The notes under the pieces were generated by a model. The model saw only the letters and a list, made by a program, of their open reading frames with translations. It had not been told where the DNA came from and did not search any database. 64,000 nucleotides of DNA from Streptomyces sp. NBC_01717 (lineage in GTDB: Bacteria; Actinomycetota; Actinomycetes; Streptomycetales; Streptomycetaceae), in assembly GCF_036248255.1 (NCBI RefSeq), contig NZ_CP109178.1, positions 4,588,001-4,652,000 on the forward strand, given 5' to 3'. Shown in pieces: positions 44,807 through 53,036 of this stretch. Position numbers and translations under genes: made by a program. Numbering within the stretch: the stretch's first letter is position 1; each line of letters begins with the position of its first letter.

Positions 44807-45160
44807 TCAGGACCCCGCACCCGCCCCGCCGGCCGAACCCGCCGTGGGCCGGCGCAGCTCCGCGTTGAGGCGCAGCGCCTCCTCCAGCTGGTCCTCCAGG
44901 ATGACGATGCGACAGGCCGCCTCGATCGGCGTGCCGCCGTCGACGAGCTCGCGGGCGCGAGCCGCGATACGCAACTGGTACCGGGAGTAGCGGCGGTGGC
45001 CGCCCTCGGACCGCAGGGGCGTGATCAGGCGGGCGTCACCGATCGCCCGGAGGAAGCCCGGCGTGGCGCCGATCATCTCCGCGGCACGCCCCATGGTGTA
45101 GGCGGGGTAGTCGTCGTCATCGAGTCGGTCGGCGGCTTGCGGAGGGGTATCTGCGGGCAT
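44807..45160 (-). CDS. MerR-like transcriptional regulator
   Basis: This 117-residue protein has a MerR-type winged helix (about residues 18-80): YTMGRAAEMIGATPGFLRAI, then LRSEGGHRRYSRYQLRIAA. A short helix follows (IVILEDQLEEALRLNAELRR) and ends in a Gly/Ala tail with no ligand domain. ATG 45160 is chosen over 45193 because GAGGTG lies six bases upstream. It lies behind the csp gene on the same strand but upstream of it, with about 300 bases between. It could control the cold-shock module or the RNA gene on the other side. Confidence 0.8.
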   Translation of the reverse strand: MPADTPPQAADRLDDDDYPAYTMGRAAEMIGATPGFLRAIGDARLITPLRSEGGHRRYSRYQLRIAARARELVDGGTPIEAACRIVILEDQLEEALRLNAELRRPTAGSAGGAGAGS

Positions 45161-45437
45161 TTGCACCTCTTCCGGGCCCGCGGCGAGAGACATCGGAAGT
45201 GTCTCTGATTTCGTTGACCGAAAAAGAAACTCTCATGGTGCGAGCCATCATCTCTAGCATAGCCGCGACAGATTTCCCGGGCCTGTCAGGTGAAATTATC
45301 TGCCTGCCGGACAGGGGGCGCCCCGGAGCGCGACGGACCGCCGTACGCCTCCCCGCACGCGTCCCGGTACGCCTGTCCGCCCGCGTCCCCGTACGCCGGT
45401 CCGCACACCCGGTCGGACACACTGACCGGACGGTCAG
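45161..45437. other. Intergenic stretch upstream of the small RNA
   Basis: This stretch between the MerR gene and the RNA promoter contains GC-rich, Arg/Pro shadow frames only, with a partly repetitive CGTCCCGGTACGCCTGTCCG-like sequence near 45355-45400. No gene is supported. Confidence 0.4.
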
Positions 45438-45466
45438 TTGATGGCGACCCGGCCGACGGCCATAAT
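45438..45466 (+). promoter_or_regulatory. Promoter of the 6C-like RNA
   Basis: TTGATG (45438-45443) and CATAAT (45461-45466) are separated by exactly 17 bases. They match the housekeeping sigma-70-type consensus at four and five of six positions. Transcription would begin at about 45472, the first base of the first hairpin. Confidence 0.7.
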
Positions 45467-45471
45467 GAACG

Positions 45472-45588
45472 CGTAGCCCTTCACGCATCCCCCGTCGTGA
45501 AGGGCTACGACTCGTTGCGGGCCCGCGTGGACGTACCAAGATTTCACGGGCAAGGGACTCCCCTCGTGGTCCCTTGCCCATGTTTTTT
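45472..45588 (+). ncRNA. 6C-type small RNA
   Basis: The predicted 117-base RNA has two hairpins. The first is a perfect 14-bp stem (45472-45485 with 45496-45509) whose loop contains CCCCC. The second is an 11-bp stem (45548-45558 with 45569-45579) with CCCC in its loop, ending in ATGTTTTTT, a Rho-independent terminator that is unusual in Streptomyces. Two C-rich-loop hairpins ending in a U-tract are the defining architecture of the actinobacterial 6C RNA family. The gene lies between a MerR regulator and the XRE-ImmA cassette. The loops have five and four Cs by my count, so the family call is likely but should be checked with a covariance model. Confidence 0.75.
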
Positions 45589-45696
45589 CGAGTTAACAGT
45601 GACGTAGAGTGTTTGCGCAAGCCCGCTCCTGGCACCGGAGCAGGATGTTCCGCTCGGACGGACGCGCGTACGGCGGACGTGGACGTGGGGGCCCCG

Positions 45697-46146
45697 ATGG
45701 ACAACGGCGAAGAACACGCGCCGGAGCTGCGGACACTGCAGCAGAAGGTCGAGTACATGGTGGAGGAGACCTTCCCCGGCCAGAAGATCTCCGGGCGGGT
45801 CTTCGCGGACCTGGTCAAGGAGCGCGGCGGCTCGCTGTCGCACAGCTACTTCTCGAACATCCTCGCCGGGAAGGTCACCCAGCCGTCCGAGGAGATCCTC
45901 AAGGCCCTAGGGCTGGGCTTCGGCGTCGACTGGCGCTTCTTCAAGGAGGAGTCCGAGGTCGTCGACGATGTCGTCGCGGGTCTGCGGTTCCTCGCGAAGC
46001 GGCGCACCGGGGAGATCAGCGGGCTGGCCGGCCGTGGCCTGGACGACGACGGTCTTCCGCCGGAGCTCCTGCAGTTCGCGCTCTCGCTCCTGGAGGACGC
46101 GAAGGACCGCCGGGGCGACGCAACCGACGGCCGGTCGGAGCAGTAG
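45697..46146 (+). CDS. XRE-type helix-turn-helix regulator
   Basis: This 149-residue DNA-binding protein has an N-terminal part (about residues 10-90) with VEYMVEETFPGQKISGRVFA and SLSHSYFSNILAGKVTQPSE, a Cro/CI-like helix-turn-helix for phase-like regulators, and an acidic C-terminal helix. ATG 45697 begins the conserved frame; the longer frame back to 45574 crosses the RNA terminator. Five bases separate its stop from the ImmA/IrrE protease gene. XRE plus ImmA/IrrE is the usual repressor-protease pair, where the protease cuts the repressor after a signal. Confidence 0.85.
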   Translation: MDNGEEHAPELRTLQQKVEYMVEETFPGQKISGRVFADLVKERGGSLSHSYFSNILAGKVTQPSEEILKALGLGFGVDWRFFKEESEVVDDVVAGLRFLAKRRTGEISGLAGRGLDDDGLPPELLQFALSLLEDAKDRRGDATDGRSEQ

Positions 46147-46151
46147 ACCTC

Positions 46152-46727
46152 ATGTCCTTGCGTGCGCTGCGGAAAGAGTGCGAGACCGGGCTGGCCGACC
46201 TGCCCATTCCCGCTCCGTTCTCCGTCGCCGGCCTGGTGGCGAACATGGAGGCGGCCCGCGGGCGCACCATCGTGCTGCACGAAATGCCCGACCGGCTGGC
46301 GCGGGTGAACGCCGCCTGCGGGCTGCGCCTGGCCTCCGGCCGGACCAGTTTCGTGCTCTACCGGCGGCGCCCGACCGCGTACCAGACGCAGCACGTCATC
46401 CTGCACGAGCTGTGCCACGAGTGGTTCGACCACGGCACCTCGCTCGACGCGGAGCAGCTCCAGCGGCTGCTGCCCGTCTTCGACACGTCCCTGATCTCCC
46501 GGGTCCTCGACTCCGGTGTCGCGGACGCACTGCGGGCGGGCGACGGCACGGTGCAGGCACGCGCCCAGTACGACACCCATGACGAGCGGGTCGCCGAGTT
46601 CGGCGCCTCGCTCATCCCCCGTATGGCCAGGGACGTGACCAGCGACGACATGATGGGCCGCCTCACCAACTCGCTCTCCCGCCCCTTCGCGCACCGCCGT
46701 CGCCGCGTCCTGTTCCGCCGGACCTGA
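46152..46727 (+). CDS. ImmA/IrrE-family metallopeptidase
   Basis: This 191-residue predicted zinc protease has the HExxH site HELCH (H85, E86, H89) in HVILHELCHEWFDH. Downstream, ERVAEFGASLIPR probably supplies the third metal ligand. ImmA of ICEBs1 and IrrE/PprI of Deinococcus cleave XRE-type repressors. The gene directly follows an XRE regulator with five bases between, so that regulator is the likely substrate. The product lacks a membrane segment. The next two genes encode membrane proteins that may be the regulated output. Confidence 0.88.
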   Translation: MSLRALRKECETGLADLPIPAPFSVAGLVANMEAARGRTIVLHEMPDRLARVNAACGLRLASGRTSFVLYRRRPTAYQTQHVILHELCHEWFDHGTSLDAEQLQRLLPVFDTSLISRVLDSGVADALRAGDGTVQARAQYDTHDERVAEFGASLIPRMARDVTSDDMMGRLTNSLSRPFAHRRRRVLFRRT

Positions 46728-46782
46728 CCACCCGGTCCCGCCGCCCCCCTCCAGCTGTCCCCCCACCCAGAGGAATTTCGCC

Positions 46783-48039
46783 GTGACCCCGCTCGACCTC
46801 GCCGGCTATCTCATAGCCGGCCTGATGACGGCCGTCGCCGTGTGGCGCATGCCGGCCGCCCTGTGGGGCGACGAGGAGGACAAGCGTCGCCGGGCCCTGT
46901 GGGGCTGCTACGCCGGATTCGCCGCCGCCCTGTGGACCAAGACCCGGGTCGTCCGGATCGGACTCAACGACAGCCCGGTCACCGACCTTTCGGTCCTGAT
47001 CAAGCACTACACCGCGACCGTCGCGATCCTGGCGATCCTCAGCTACATCGTCGCCATCTACGGCCAGTACCCCGACGCCGGTGACATCCCGCGGCACGTA
47101 CGGTTCGCCCGGACGATCCAGCAGGTGGCGGCGAAGGCGTCCGTCGCCACGCTGGTCCTGCTGACGGTGCTCTTCTTCACCGTCGTCGACCGTTCCGTAC
47201 CGTCGGACCGTTTCGTCTCCGACCACGCAGGCCAGTGGGGCGCCACGCTGTACATGAGCGTGTTCTACCTCTACCTGGGTGCCGCGTCCGCGGTCTGCGC
47301 GTACCAGTGGGCGCTGGCCACCGCCGGCGCCCGGCTGCGCCATCTGCGGGTGGGGCTCGGCATGATGACGTTCGCGATGTTCATCGGGGTCGGCTACACC
47401 GTCAGCCGCACGCTGTTCCTGTGGGTCAGCGTCATCGACCGGCCGAGCCCGGCCTTCGCCCTGGAGTTCGACGAGGTCACCGAGGCCGCGCAGATCGTGC
47501 TGTTCGCGTTCTTCGCGGTGGGCGCGTCCATCCCCGCCCTCAGCAAGGGCGGGCGCCGCGCGAAGCTGTGGCGGGCCCAGAGCCGGCTGCACGCCCTCTG
47601 GTACGAGCTCATGACCGCGTTTCCCGACCAGCCGTTCGAGCCGCCGCGGTCACTGCGCCGCGAACTGACCCGGTTCGACACCCCCGCCGATCTGCGGATC
47701 GACCGGTGGGCCGCCGACATCGCGGACGCGGTCGAGAAGCTGCGCCACTACGTACCGGACGACCTGCTGCCGGCCGCCGAGGCCGCGGCCGCCGCCGATA
47801 CGCCGGACCCCGCGAAGTCCGGACCGCTCGCCGACGCCTACTGGATCAAGGCCGCCCTGACGGCCAGGAACGCCGGCGCCCCCGCAGGGCCGGCCGGGGC
47901 GGTCGGCACGCAGCACGCCACCGACCAGGACGGCGAAGTGGCGTGGCTGGTGCAGGTGGCGGCCGCGTACCGAACGATCACCGACGACCGGGCCCGGCGC
48001 GTCCTGGTGTCCCTCACCGACCTGGAGAAGACGGCGTGA
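46783..48039 (+). CDS. MAB_1171c-family membrane protein (DUF6545)
   Basis: This 418-residue protein has seven predicted helices in residues 1-250 (blocks such as TVAILAILSYIVAIYG and MMTFAMFIGVGYTVSR). A soluble C-terminal DUF6545-type domain (about 265-415) contains RAKLWRAQSRLHALWYELM and WLVQVAAAYRTITDDRAR. It is called a putative transporter only by family name. The GTG at 46783 begins the first helix. It follows the protease gene and overlaps the PAP2-like gene (GTGA), so all four genes form one unit. Substrate and role are unknown. Confidence 0.85.
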   Translation: MTPLDLAGYLIAGLMTAVAVWRMPAALWGDEEDKRRRALWGCYAGFAAALWTKTRVVRIGLNDSPVTDLSVLIKHYTATVAILAILSYIVAIYGQYPDAGDIPRHVRFARTIQQVAAKASVATLVLLTVLFFTVVDRSVPSDRFVSDHAGQWGATLYMSVFYLYLGAASAVCAYQWALATAGARLRHLRVGLGMMTFAMFIGVGYTVSRTLFLWVSVIDRPSPAFALEFDEVTEAAQIVLFAFFAVGASIPALSKGGRRAKLWRAQSRLHALWYELMTAFPDQPFEPPRSLRRELTRFDTPADLRIDRWAADIADAVEKLRHYVPDDLLPAAEAAAAADTPDPAKSGPLADAYWIKAALTARNAGAPAGPAGAVGTQHATDQDGEVAWLVQVAAAYRTITDDRARRVLVSLTDLEKTA

Positions 48040-48647
48040 CGTCCACCATCGATCCCACCCTCGACTCCACCGTCGGCGCCCGGGTGCCGGCCGCCCGCAG
48101 GGTCACGGACGTGCTCCAGCCCCGCAACGTCCTGCTGGTCGGCATGCTCGCCATCGGACTGGCCGCCGCGGGCCACTGGACCGGTCTGCTGTGGGGCCTG
48201 CTCGGCGCCCTGTGCGCGGGGCTCGTCCCGGCCGGCTACATCGAGTGGGAGCGGGGGCGCGGCACCTGGGGCGACCGGCATGTCGTCGACCGTACGAAGC
48301 GTGCACCGATCTTCTTCGTCATCCTGGGCTCGATCGGTGCCGGCTCGGTCGTCATGGTCCTCGGGCACGCGCCGACCGGGATCCTGGTGGCGATGCTGGC
48401 GCTGTGGGCGATGACGGTCGTCCTGCTCGCCGTCAACACCGTCTGGAAGATCTCGGTGGACGCGTCGGTCGCCTCGGCGGTCGTCGCGCTGCTCGCCGCC
48501 GTCCATTCCCCGTGGTGGCTCCTGGCGTACGCGATGACGGCCGCCGTGTGCTGGTCACGGGTGGCGCTCGGGTATCACACCGCCGCACAGGTGGTGGCGG
48601 GAGCGTCGCTGGGCGCGGCGACGGCGGGCGCGTTCCTGCTCGTCTGA
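48036..48647 (+). CDS. PAP2-like membrane protein, partly degenerate active site
   Basis: This 203-residue protein has five to six helices in the layout of type 2 phosphatidic acid phosphatases. The third catalytic motif is visible as SRVALGYHTAAQVVAG, with the His intact but the usual Asp replaced by Gln. The first motif survives only as WKIS, and where related proteins have a His after KIS this one has VDAS. Catalysis as a phosphatase is therefore doubtful. It starts inside the stop of the MAB_1171c gene, and the gene pair is a common Streptomyces association. Confidence 0.78.
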   Translation: MTSTIDPTLDSTVGARVPAARRVTDVLQPRNVLLVGMLAIGLAAAGHWTGLLWGLLGALCAGLVPAGYIEWERGRGTWGDRHVVDRTKRAPIFFVILGSIGAGSVVMVLGHAPTGILVAMLALWAMTVVLLAVNTVWKISVDASVASAVVALLAAVHSPWWLLAYAMTAAVCWSRVALGYHTAAQVVAGASLGAATAGAFLLV

Positions 48648-48867
48648 CGGCCGTCCGGTCACCGGTGCTTCTCCCGGCGCATCCCCGGTTGCGTAACGTC
48701 AGGCATGCCCAAATAGTCGTGTACCGACGGACTTTTACGGACTGAAGCGTCCTGCGGTACGGGGCCGGGACGGCGCTTCACGTGCCCCGGGAGGGATTCG
48801 TGGGCGACGCCATCGGCCAGATGCCCAGCTCGGCGGCTGGTATCGCCATCGGCCCCAGGAGATCAGC

Positions 48868-50754
48868 ATGACCACAGCCGCCGCATCGGGCACACCTGCC
48901 GCTCCGGTCACGCCGGACTTCGCGGACCGCACCGACTTCGAGAACGCCGACCGGGGCTTCGTGGCCGGCCCGTCGTCCACGACCATCACCACCGACGACG
49001 GACGCATGGTGTGGGACTTCACCGCCACCGCTTTCCTGGAAGGGGACTGCCCGGACAGCGTCAACCCGAGCCTGTGGCGGCAGTCCCAGCTGTGCGCCCG
49101 CGCCGGCCTGTACCGGGTGACCGACGGCATCTACCAGATCCGCGGCTTCGACATGTCGAACATGACCCTCATCGAGGGCGACACCGGTGTGATCGTCGTC
49201 GACCCGCTCGCCTCCGCCGAGACCGCCGCGGCCGGCCTCGCGCTCTACCGCGAGCAGCGCGGCGACCGCCCGGTCACCGGCGTGCTCTTCACCCATTCGC
49301 ACCTCGACCACTTCGGTGGCGTCCACGGCGTCATCGGCCGGGCCGAGCAGGTCGACGGCGTACCGCTCCTCGCCCCGCAGGGCTTCACGGAGCACTCGGT
49401 CACCGGGAACGTGTACGCCGGTACGGCCGGGCTGCGGCGCGACGCCTACTGCTCGGGCACGAACCTCGACCGCGGCCCCACCGGTCTGGTCGGGACGGGC
49501 CTCGGCTTCACCACCTCCACCGGAACCCCCGGTCTCCTCCCGGCGACCATCGAGATCACCGGCACCGGACAGGTCGAGACGGTCGACGGCGTGGTGTTCC
49601 ACTTCCAGCTGACGCCCGGCACCGAGGCACCCTCGGAGATGAACTTCCATCTGCCCGAACACCGCGCCCTGTGCATGGCCGAGAACGCCACCCACACCCT
49701 GCACAACATCCTGTCGCTGCGCGGCGCCGTGGTCCGCGACGCCCGGACCTGGTCCCGCTGCCTCGACGAGGCCGTCCAGCTCTTCGGCTCCGAGAGCGAC
49801 GTCCTCTTCGCGTCCCACCACTGGCCCACCTGGGGCACGGAGCGGCTCACCGCGTTCCTGTCCGAGCAGTGCGACCTGTACGCCTTTCTGCACGACCAGA
49901 CCCTGCGCCTGGCCAACCAGGGCCGCACCGCCACCGAGATCGCCGAGGTGATCGAACTGCCGCCCGGCCTCGCCCGCTCCTGGCACGCCCGCGGCTACTA
50001 CGGTTCCGTCAGCCACAACGTGAAGGCGATCTACCAGCGCTACCTGGGCTGGTACGACGGCCACCCGTCCTCGCTGTGGGAGCACCCGCCGACCGAGTCC
50101 GCCCGCCGGTACGTCGACTGCATGGGTGGTGTCGACGCGGTGGTCGCCCGCGCCGGGGAGTACGTCTCCGACGGCGATCTTCGCTTCGCGGCCCAACTGC
50201 TCAAGCACGCGGTCTTCGCACAGCCCGACCACACCGGGGCCAAGGACCTGCTCGCCCGGACCTTCGAGCAGCTCGCCCAGGGTGCCGAGAACGCGATCTG
50301 GCGCAACTGCTACCTCATGGGCGCCCTCGAACTGCGCCAGGGCGTCACCGGGACCGCCCCCTCCGCCGGAAGCGTGCCCGCCGCGCTGAGCGTCGAGCAG
50401 ATCTTCGACTCGCTCGCCATCCGCATCAACGGCCCCGAGGCATGGGATCACCGGGCCACTCTGGACTGGCGATTCACCGATCTGGACGAGCAGTACCGCA
50501 CCAGCCTGCGCAACGGTGTCCTCGTGCCGACGAGAATGGATCCGGCGGAGGCCGCCGTCGGCTTCGAGGGTGCCCCGGGATTCGAAGACACCCCCGCCGA
50601 CGTGACGTTCACCCTGACCCGGCCGCAGCTGCTGGACCTGCTGGCCGGGAAGGGGCTCGACACCATCGCGTACACCGGGGACATCGGCGCGCTCCGGACC
50701 CTGGTCTCGGTCCTGGACTCCACCGACCCGGACTTCCCCATCGTGACGCGCTGA
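48868..50754 (+). CDS. SdsA-type alkyl sulfatase
   Basis: This 628-residue metallo-beta-lactamase-fold hydrolase of the SdsA1 group has the zinc motif HSHLDH within FTHSHLDHFGG (about residues 146-156). Further ligands lie in MAENATHTLHN and FASHHWPTWG. The dimerisation domain follows (about 385-500), then a SCP2-like C-terminal domain (510-628). It splits long-chain alkyl sulfates into alcohol and sulfate, giving sulfur or carbon from detergents. No signal peptide is visible, unlike the secreted Pseudomonas enzyme, so it probably acts inside the cell. A GGAG-type site precedes the ATG. Confidence 0.93.
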   Translation: MTTAAASGTPAAPVTPDFADRTDFENADRGFVAGPSSTTITTDDGRMVWDFTATAFLEGDCPDSVNPSLWRQSQLCARAGLYRVTDGIYQIRGFDMSNMTLIEGDTGVIVVDPLASAETAAAGLALYREQRGDRPVTGVLFTHSHLDHFGGVHGVIGRAEQVDGVPLLAPQGFTEHSVTGNVYAGTAGLRRDAYCSGTNLDRGPTGLVGTGLGFTTSTGTPGLLPATIEITGTGQVETVDGVVFHFQLTPGTEAPSEMNFHLPEHRALCMAENATHTLHNILSLRGAVVRDARTWSRCLDEAVQLFGSESDVLFASHHWPTWGTERLTAFLSEQCDLYAFLHDQTLRLANQGRTATEIAEVIELPPGLARSWHARGYYGSVSHNVKAIYQRYLGWYDGHPSSLWEHPPTESARRYVDCMGGVDAVVARAGEYVSDGDLRFAAQLLKHAVFAQPDHTGAKDLLARTFEQLAQGAENAIWRNCYLMGALELRQGVTGTAPSAGSVPAALSVEQIFDSLAIRINGPEAWDHRATLDWRFTDLDEQYRTSLRNGVLVPTRMDPAEAAVGFEGAPGFEDTPADVTFTLTRPQLLDLLAGKGLDTIAYTGDIGALRTLVSVLDSTDPDFPIVTR

Positions 50755-50847
50755 CCGCGCCCGACCCGGTGTTCCCGCTCCTTACGCTCCGGTGACGTGT
50801 CCGTACGGCGTCGGAGCGGAGCGCGCCCGGAGATCTAACGTGGCGTC

Positions 50848-51930
50848 ATGCGCGTACTGCTCACCGGCGGAGCCGGGTTCATCGGGGGACACATCGCCGA
50901 GGCGCTGGTCGCGCGCGGCCATGAGGTGGTCGTGTTCGATGCGCTGCTGGAGTCAGCGCACGGTGGGGGTGCCCGCAGCGGCCGGGAAGGAATGATCGTC
51001 GCCGATGTACGGGACCGGGACGCCGTGGCCGATGCGCTGCGGGGCGTCGACGCGGTGTGCCACCAGGCCGCGATGGTCGGCCTGGGCAAGGACTTCGCGG
51101 ACGCCCCTGAGTACGTCGGCTGCAACGACCTGGGGACGGCGGTCCTGCTGGCGGAGACGGCCGGCGCCGGGGTGCGCGATCTGGTGCTCGCCGGGTCGAT
51201 GGTCGTGTACGGCGAGGGGCGGTACGACTGTCCCCGGCACGGGCAGGTCCGGCCCGGTCCGCGAGCCGTGGACGATCTGGCGGCGGGCCGGTTCGAACCT
51301 CGCTGCCCACGCTGCGGGAACGAGTTGACTCCGGGCCTGGTCACCGAGGACGCGCCGGCCGACCCGCGCAACGTGTACGCGGCGACGAAGCTCGCCCAGG
51401 AACATCTCGCCGCCGCGTGGGCGCGGGCGACGGGCGGCCGGGCGACGGCCCTGCGCTACCACAACGTGTACGGGCCGGGGATGCCGCGCGACACCCCGTA
51501 CGCGGGTGTCGCGTCCTTCTTTCGCTCGTCGCTGGCCCGGGGCGAGGCACCGCAGGTCTTCGAGGACGGCCGCCAGCGGCGGGACTTCGTCCACGTACGC
51601 GACGTGGCGGCCGCCAACGCGGTGGCGCTGGAGGCCGTGCGGGAACGGCCGGCCGGCAGCTTCACCGCGTACAACACGGGCAGCGGCGAACCGCACACGA
51701 TCGGCGAGATGGCCACGGAACTGGCCTGCGCGCACGGGGGCCCGGCACCGGAGATCACCGGTGGGTACCGGCTCGGGGACGTACGCCATGTGACGGCGGA
51801 CTCGCGCCGGCTGCGGGAGGAGCTGGGCTGGCGGCCGGAGGTGGGGTTCGCGGAGGGGATGAAGGAGTTCGCGGGAGCGGAGCTGAGGACGGGTCCGGCG
51901 GGCGGTCGAGGACGGCCCGCTCACGCCTGA
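50848..51930 (+). CDS. NAD-dependent epimerase/dehydratase with cysteine insertion
   Basis: This 360-residue extended short-chain dehydrogenase has the NAD loop TGGAGFIGGHIAEAL at the N-terminus, catalytic Ser in LAGSMVVYG and the YxxxK pair in VYAATKLAQEH. Between these lies an insertion with two CxxxG/CxxCG-like pairs, CPRHGQ and CPRCGNE, which could bind zinc. Such enzymes act on nucleotide sugars. A strong promoter was not seen. It converges with the histidine kinase gene with a 10-base overlap of the 3' ends. The substrate is unknown. Confidence 0.87.
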   Translation: MRVLLTGGAGFIGGHIAEALVARGHEVVVFDALLESAHGGGARSGREGMIVADVRDRDAVADALRGVDAVCHQAAMVGLGKDFADAPEYVGCNDLGTAVLLAETAGAGVRDLVLAGSMVVYGEGRYDCPRHGQVRPGPRAVDDLAAGRFEPRCPRCGNELTPGLVTEDAPADPRNVYAATKLAQEHLAAAWARATGGRATALRYHNVYGPGMPRDTPYAGVASFFRSSLARGEAPQVFEDGRQRRDFVHVRDVAAANAVALEAVRERPAGSFTAYNTGSGEPHTIGEMATELACAHGGPAPEITGGYRLGDVRHVTADSRRLREELGWRPEVGFAEGMKEFAGAELRTGPAGGRGRPAHA

Positions 51931-53036
51931 GCGGCCGCCGGGAGGGTGACCTCGAAGCAACAGCCGCCCGTGACGTTGCGGACCTCCGCCCGGCCGTCGT
52001 GCGCCTCCACGATGCCGCGGACGATCGCCAGCCCGAGCCCAGCACCGGCGGGTGGCGTACGGGCGTGGCTGCCGCGCCAGCCCGTGTCGAAGACCCTCGG
52101 CAGGTCCTCCTCGGGGATGCCACCGCAGCCGTCCGTCACCGACAGCACCACCCCGCCGTCGGCGCGGCGAGCGGCCACCGCGACCGTGCCGTCGGCCGGG
52201 GTACGGCGGATCGCGTTGATCAGGAGGTTGCCCAGGACCCGGCTCATCTCCTTGCTGTCGACCTCCACCGGCACGGCGTCGATACGGTCGCCGACGAGCC
52301 GTACCCCGTGCTCGCGCGCCAGCGGGTCCGCGCCCGCGAGAGCGTCGCCGACCAGGTCGTACGCGGAGATGCGGGTGGGGGTGAGGGTGAGCGATCCGGC
52401 GTGGATCCGGGAGAGTTCGAAGAGGTCGCCGACCATGTCGTTCATGCGTTCCACCTCGGTCCGTATCTGCCGCAGGTAGCGGCCGGAGTCGGCGGCCATG
52501 CCGTCCTCCAGCGCCTCGGACATGGCCCGCAGCCCGGCGAGCGGGGTCCGCAGATCGTGCGAGATCCATGCGACGAGCTCACGGCGCGACGTCTCCAGTG
52601 CGCGTTCGCGCTCCCGGGAGCTGTCGAGCTTGGCGCTGGTGGCCGCCAGTTCCTTTGCCAGGTAGGAGAGTTCGGCGGTCGCCTGCTCCTCGGGGGCGGC
52701 GAACGTACCGCCGTCGCCGAACGAACGGGCCGCGAGCGCCAGGTCCCGGCTCCGGGCCGCGACCCAGCGGCCGAGCAGCATCGCGGTGGCGAGGGACACC
52801 ACGGCGGCCATGGCGACGACGGTCGTGACGACGGTCAGATCGTGCGCCGACAGGAACATCGCCCAGGCGACCGCGAGGGTCCCGGCGAGCATCGCGGTCA
52901 CGGCGACGGCGGCGACGACGGCCAGCGACACGACGAGCGAACGGTGCCGGAAGAGGCGCAGGACCAATGCACCGAGAAGCCCGGCCGCTGCGGCGCCCAG
53001 GAACGCGAAGAGCGCGATGAGGAGGAGGTCGGTCAT
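51921..53036 (-). CDS. Sensor histidine kinase
   Basis: This 371-residue two-component kinase has two N-terminal helices (about residues 3-28 and 33-88). A HAMP-like segment is followed by the phospho-acceptor His in WISHDLRTPLAGLRAM, N-box NLLINAIRRTP, G1 DGCGGIPEEDL, F-box FDTGWRG and G2 GAGLGLAIVRGI. Its extracellular part is very short, so it probably senses the membrane or a partner protein. The ATG overlaps the response-regulator stop (ATGA), making a clear pair. Confidence 0.92.
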   Translation of the reverse strand: MTDLLLIALFAFLGAAAAGLLGALVLRLFRHRSLVVSLAVVAAVAVTAMLAGTLAVAWAMFLSAHDLTVVTTVVAMAAVVSLATAMLLGRWVAARSRDLALAARSFGDGGTFAAPEEQATAELSYLAKELAATSAKLDSSRERERALETSRRELVAWISHDLRTPLAGLRAMSEALEDGMAADSGRYLRQIRTEVERMNDMVGDLFELSRIHAGSLTLTPTRISAYDLVGDALAGADPLAREHGVRLVGDRIDAVPVEVDSKEMSRVLGNLLINAIRRTPADGTVAVAARRADGGVVLSVTDGCGGIPEEDLPRVFDTGWRGSHARTPPAGAGLGLAIVRGIVEAHDGRAEVRNVTGGCCFEVTLPAAAQA

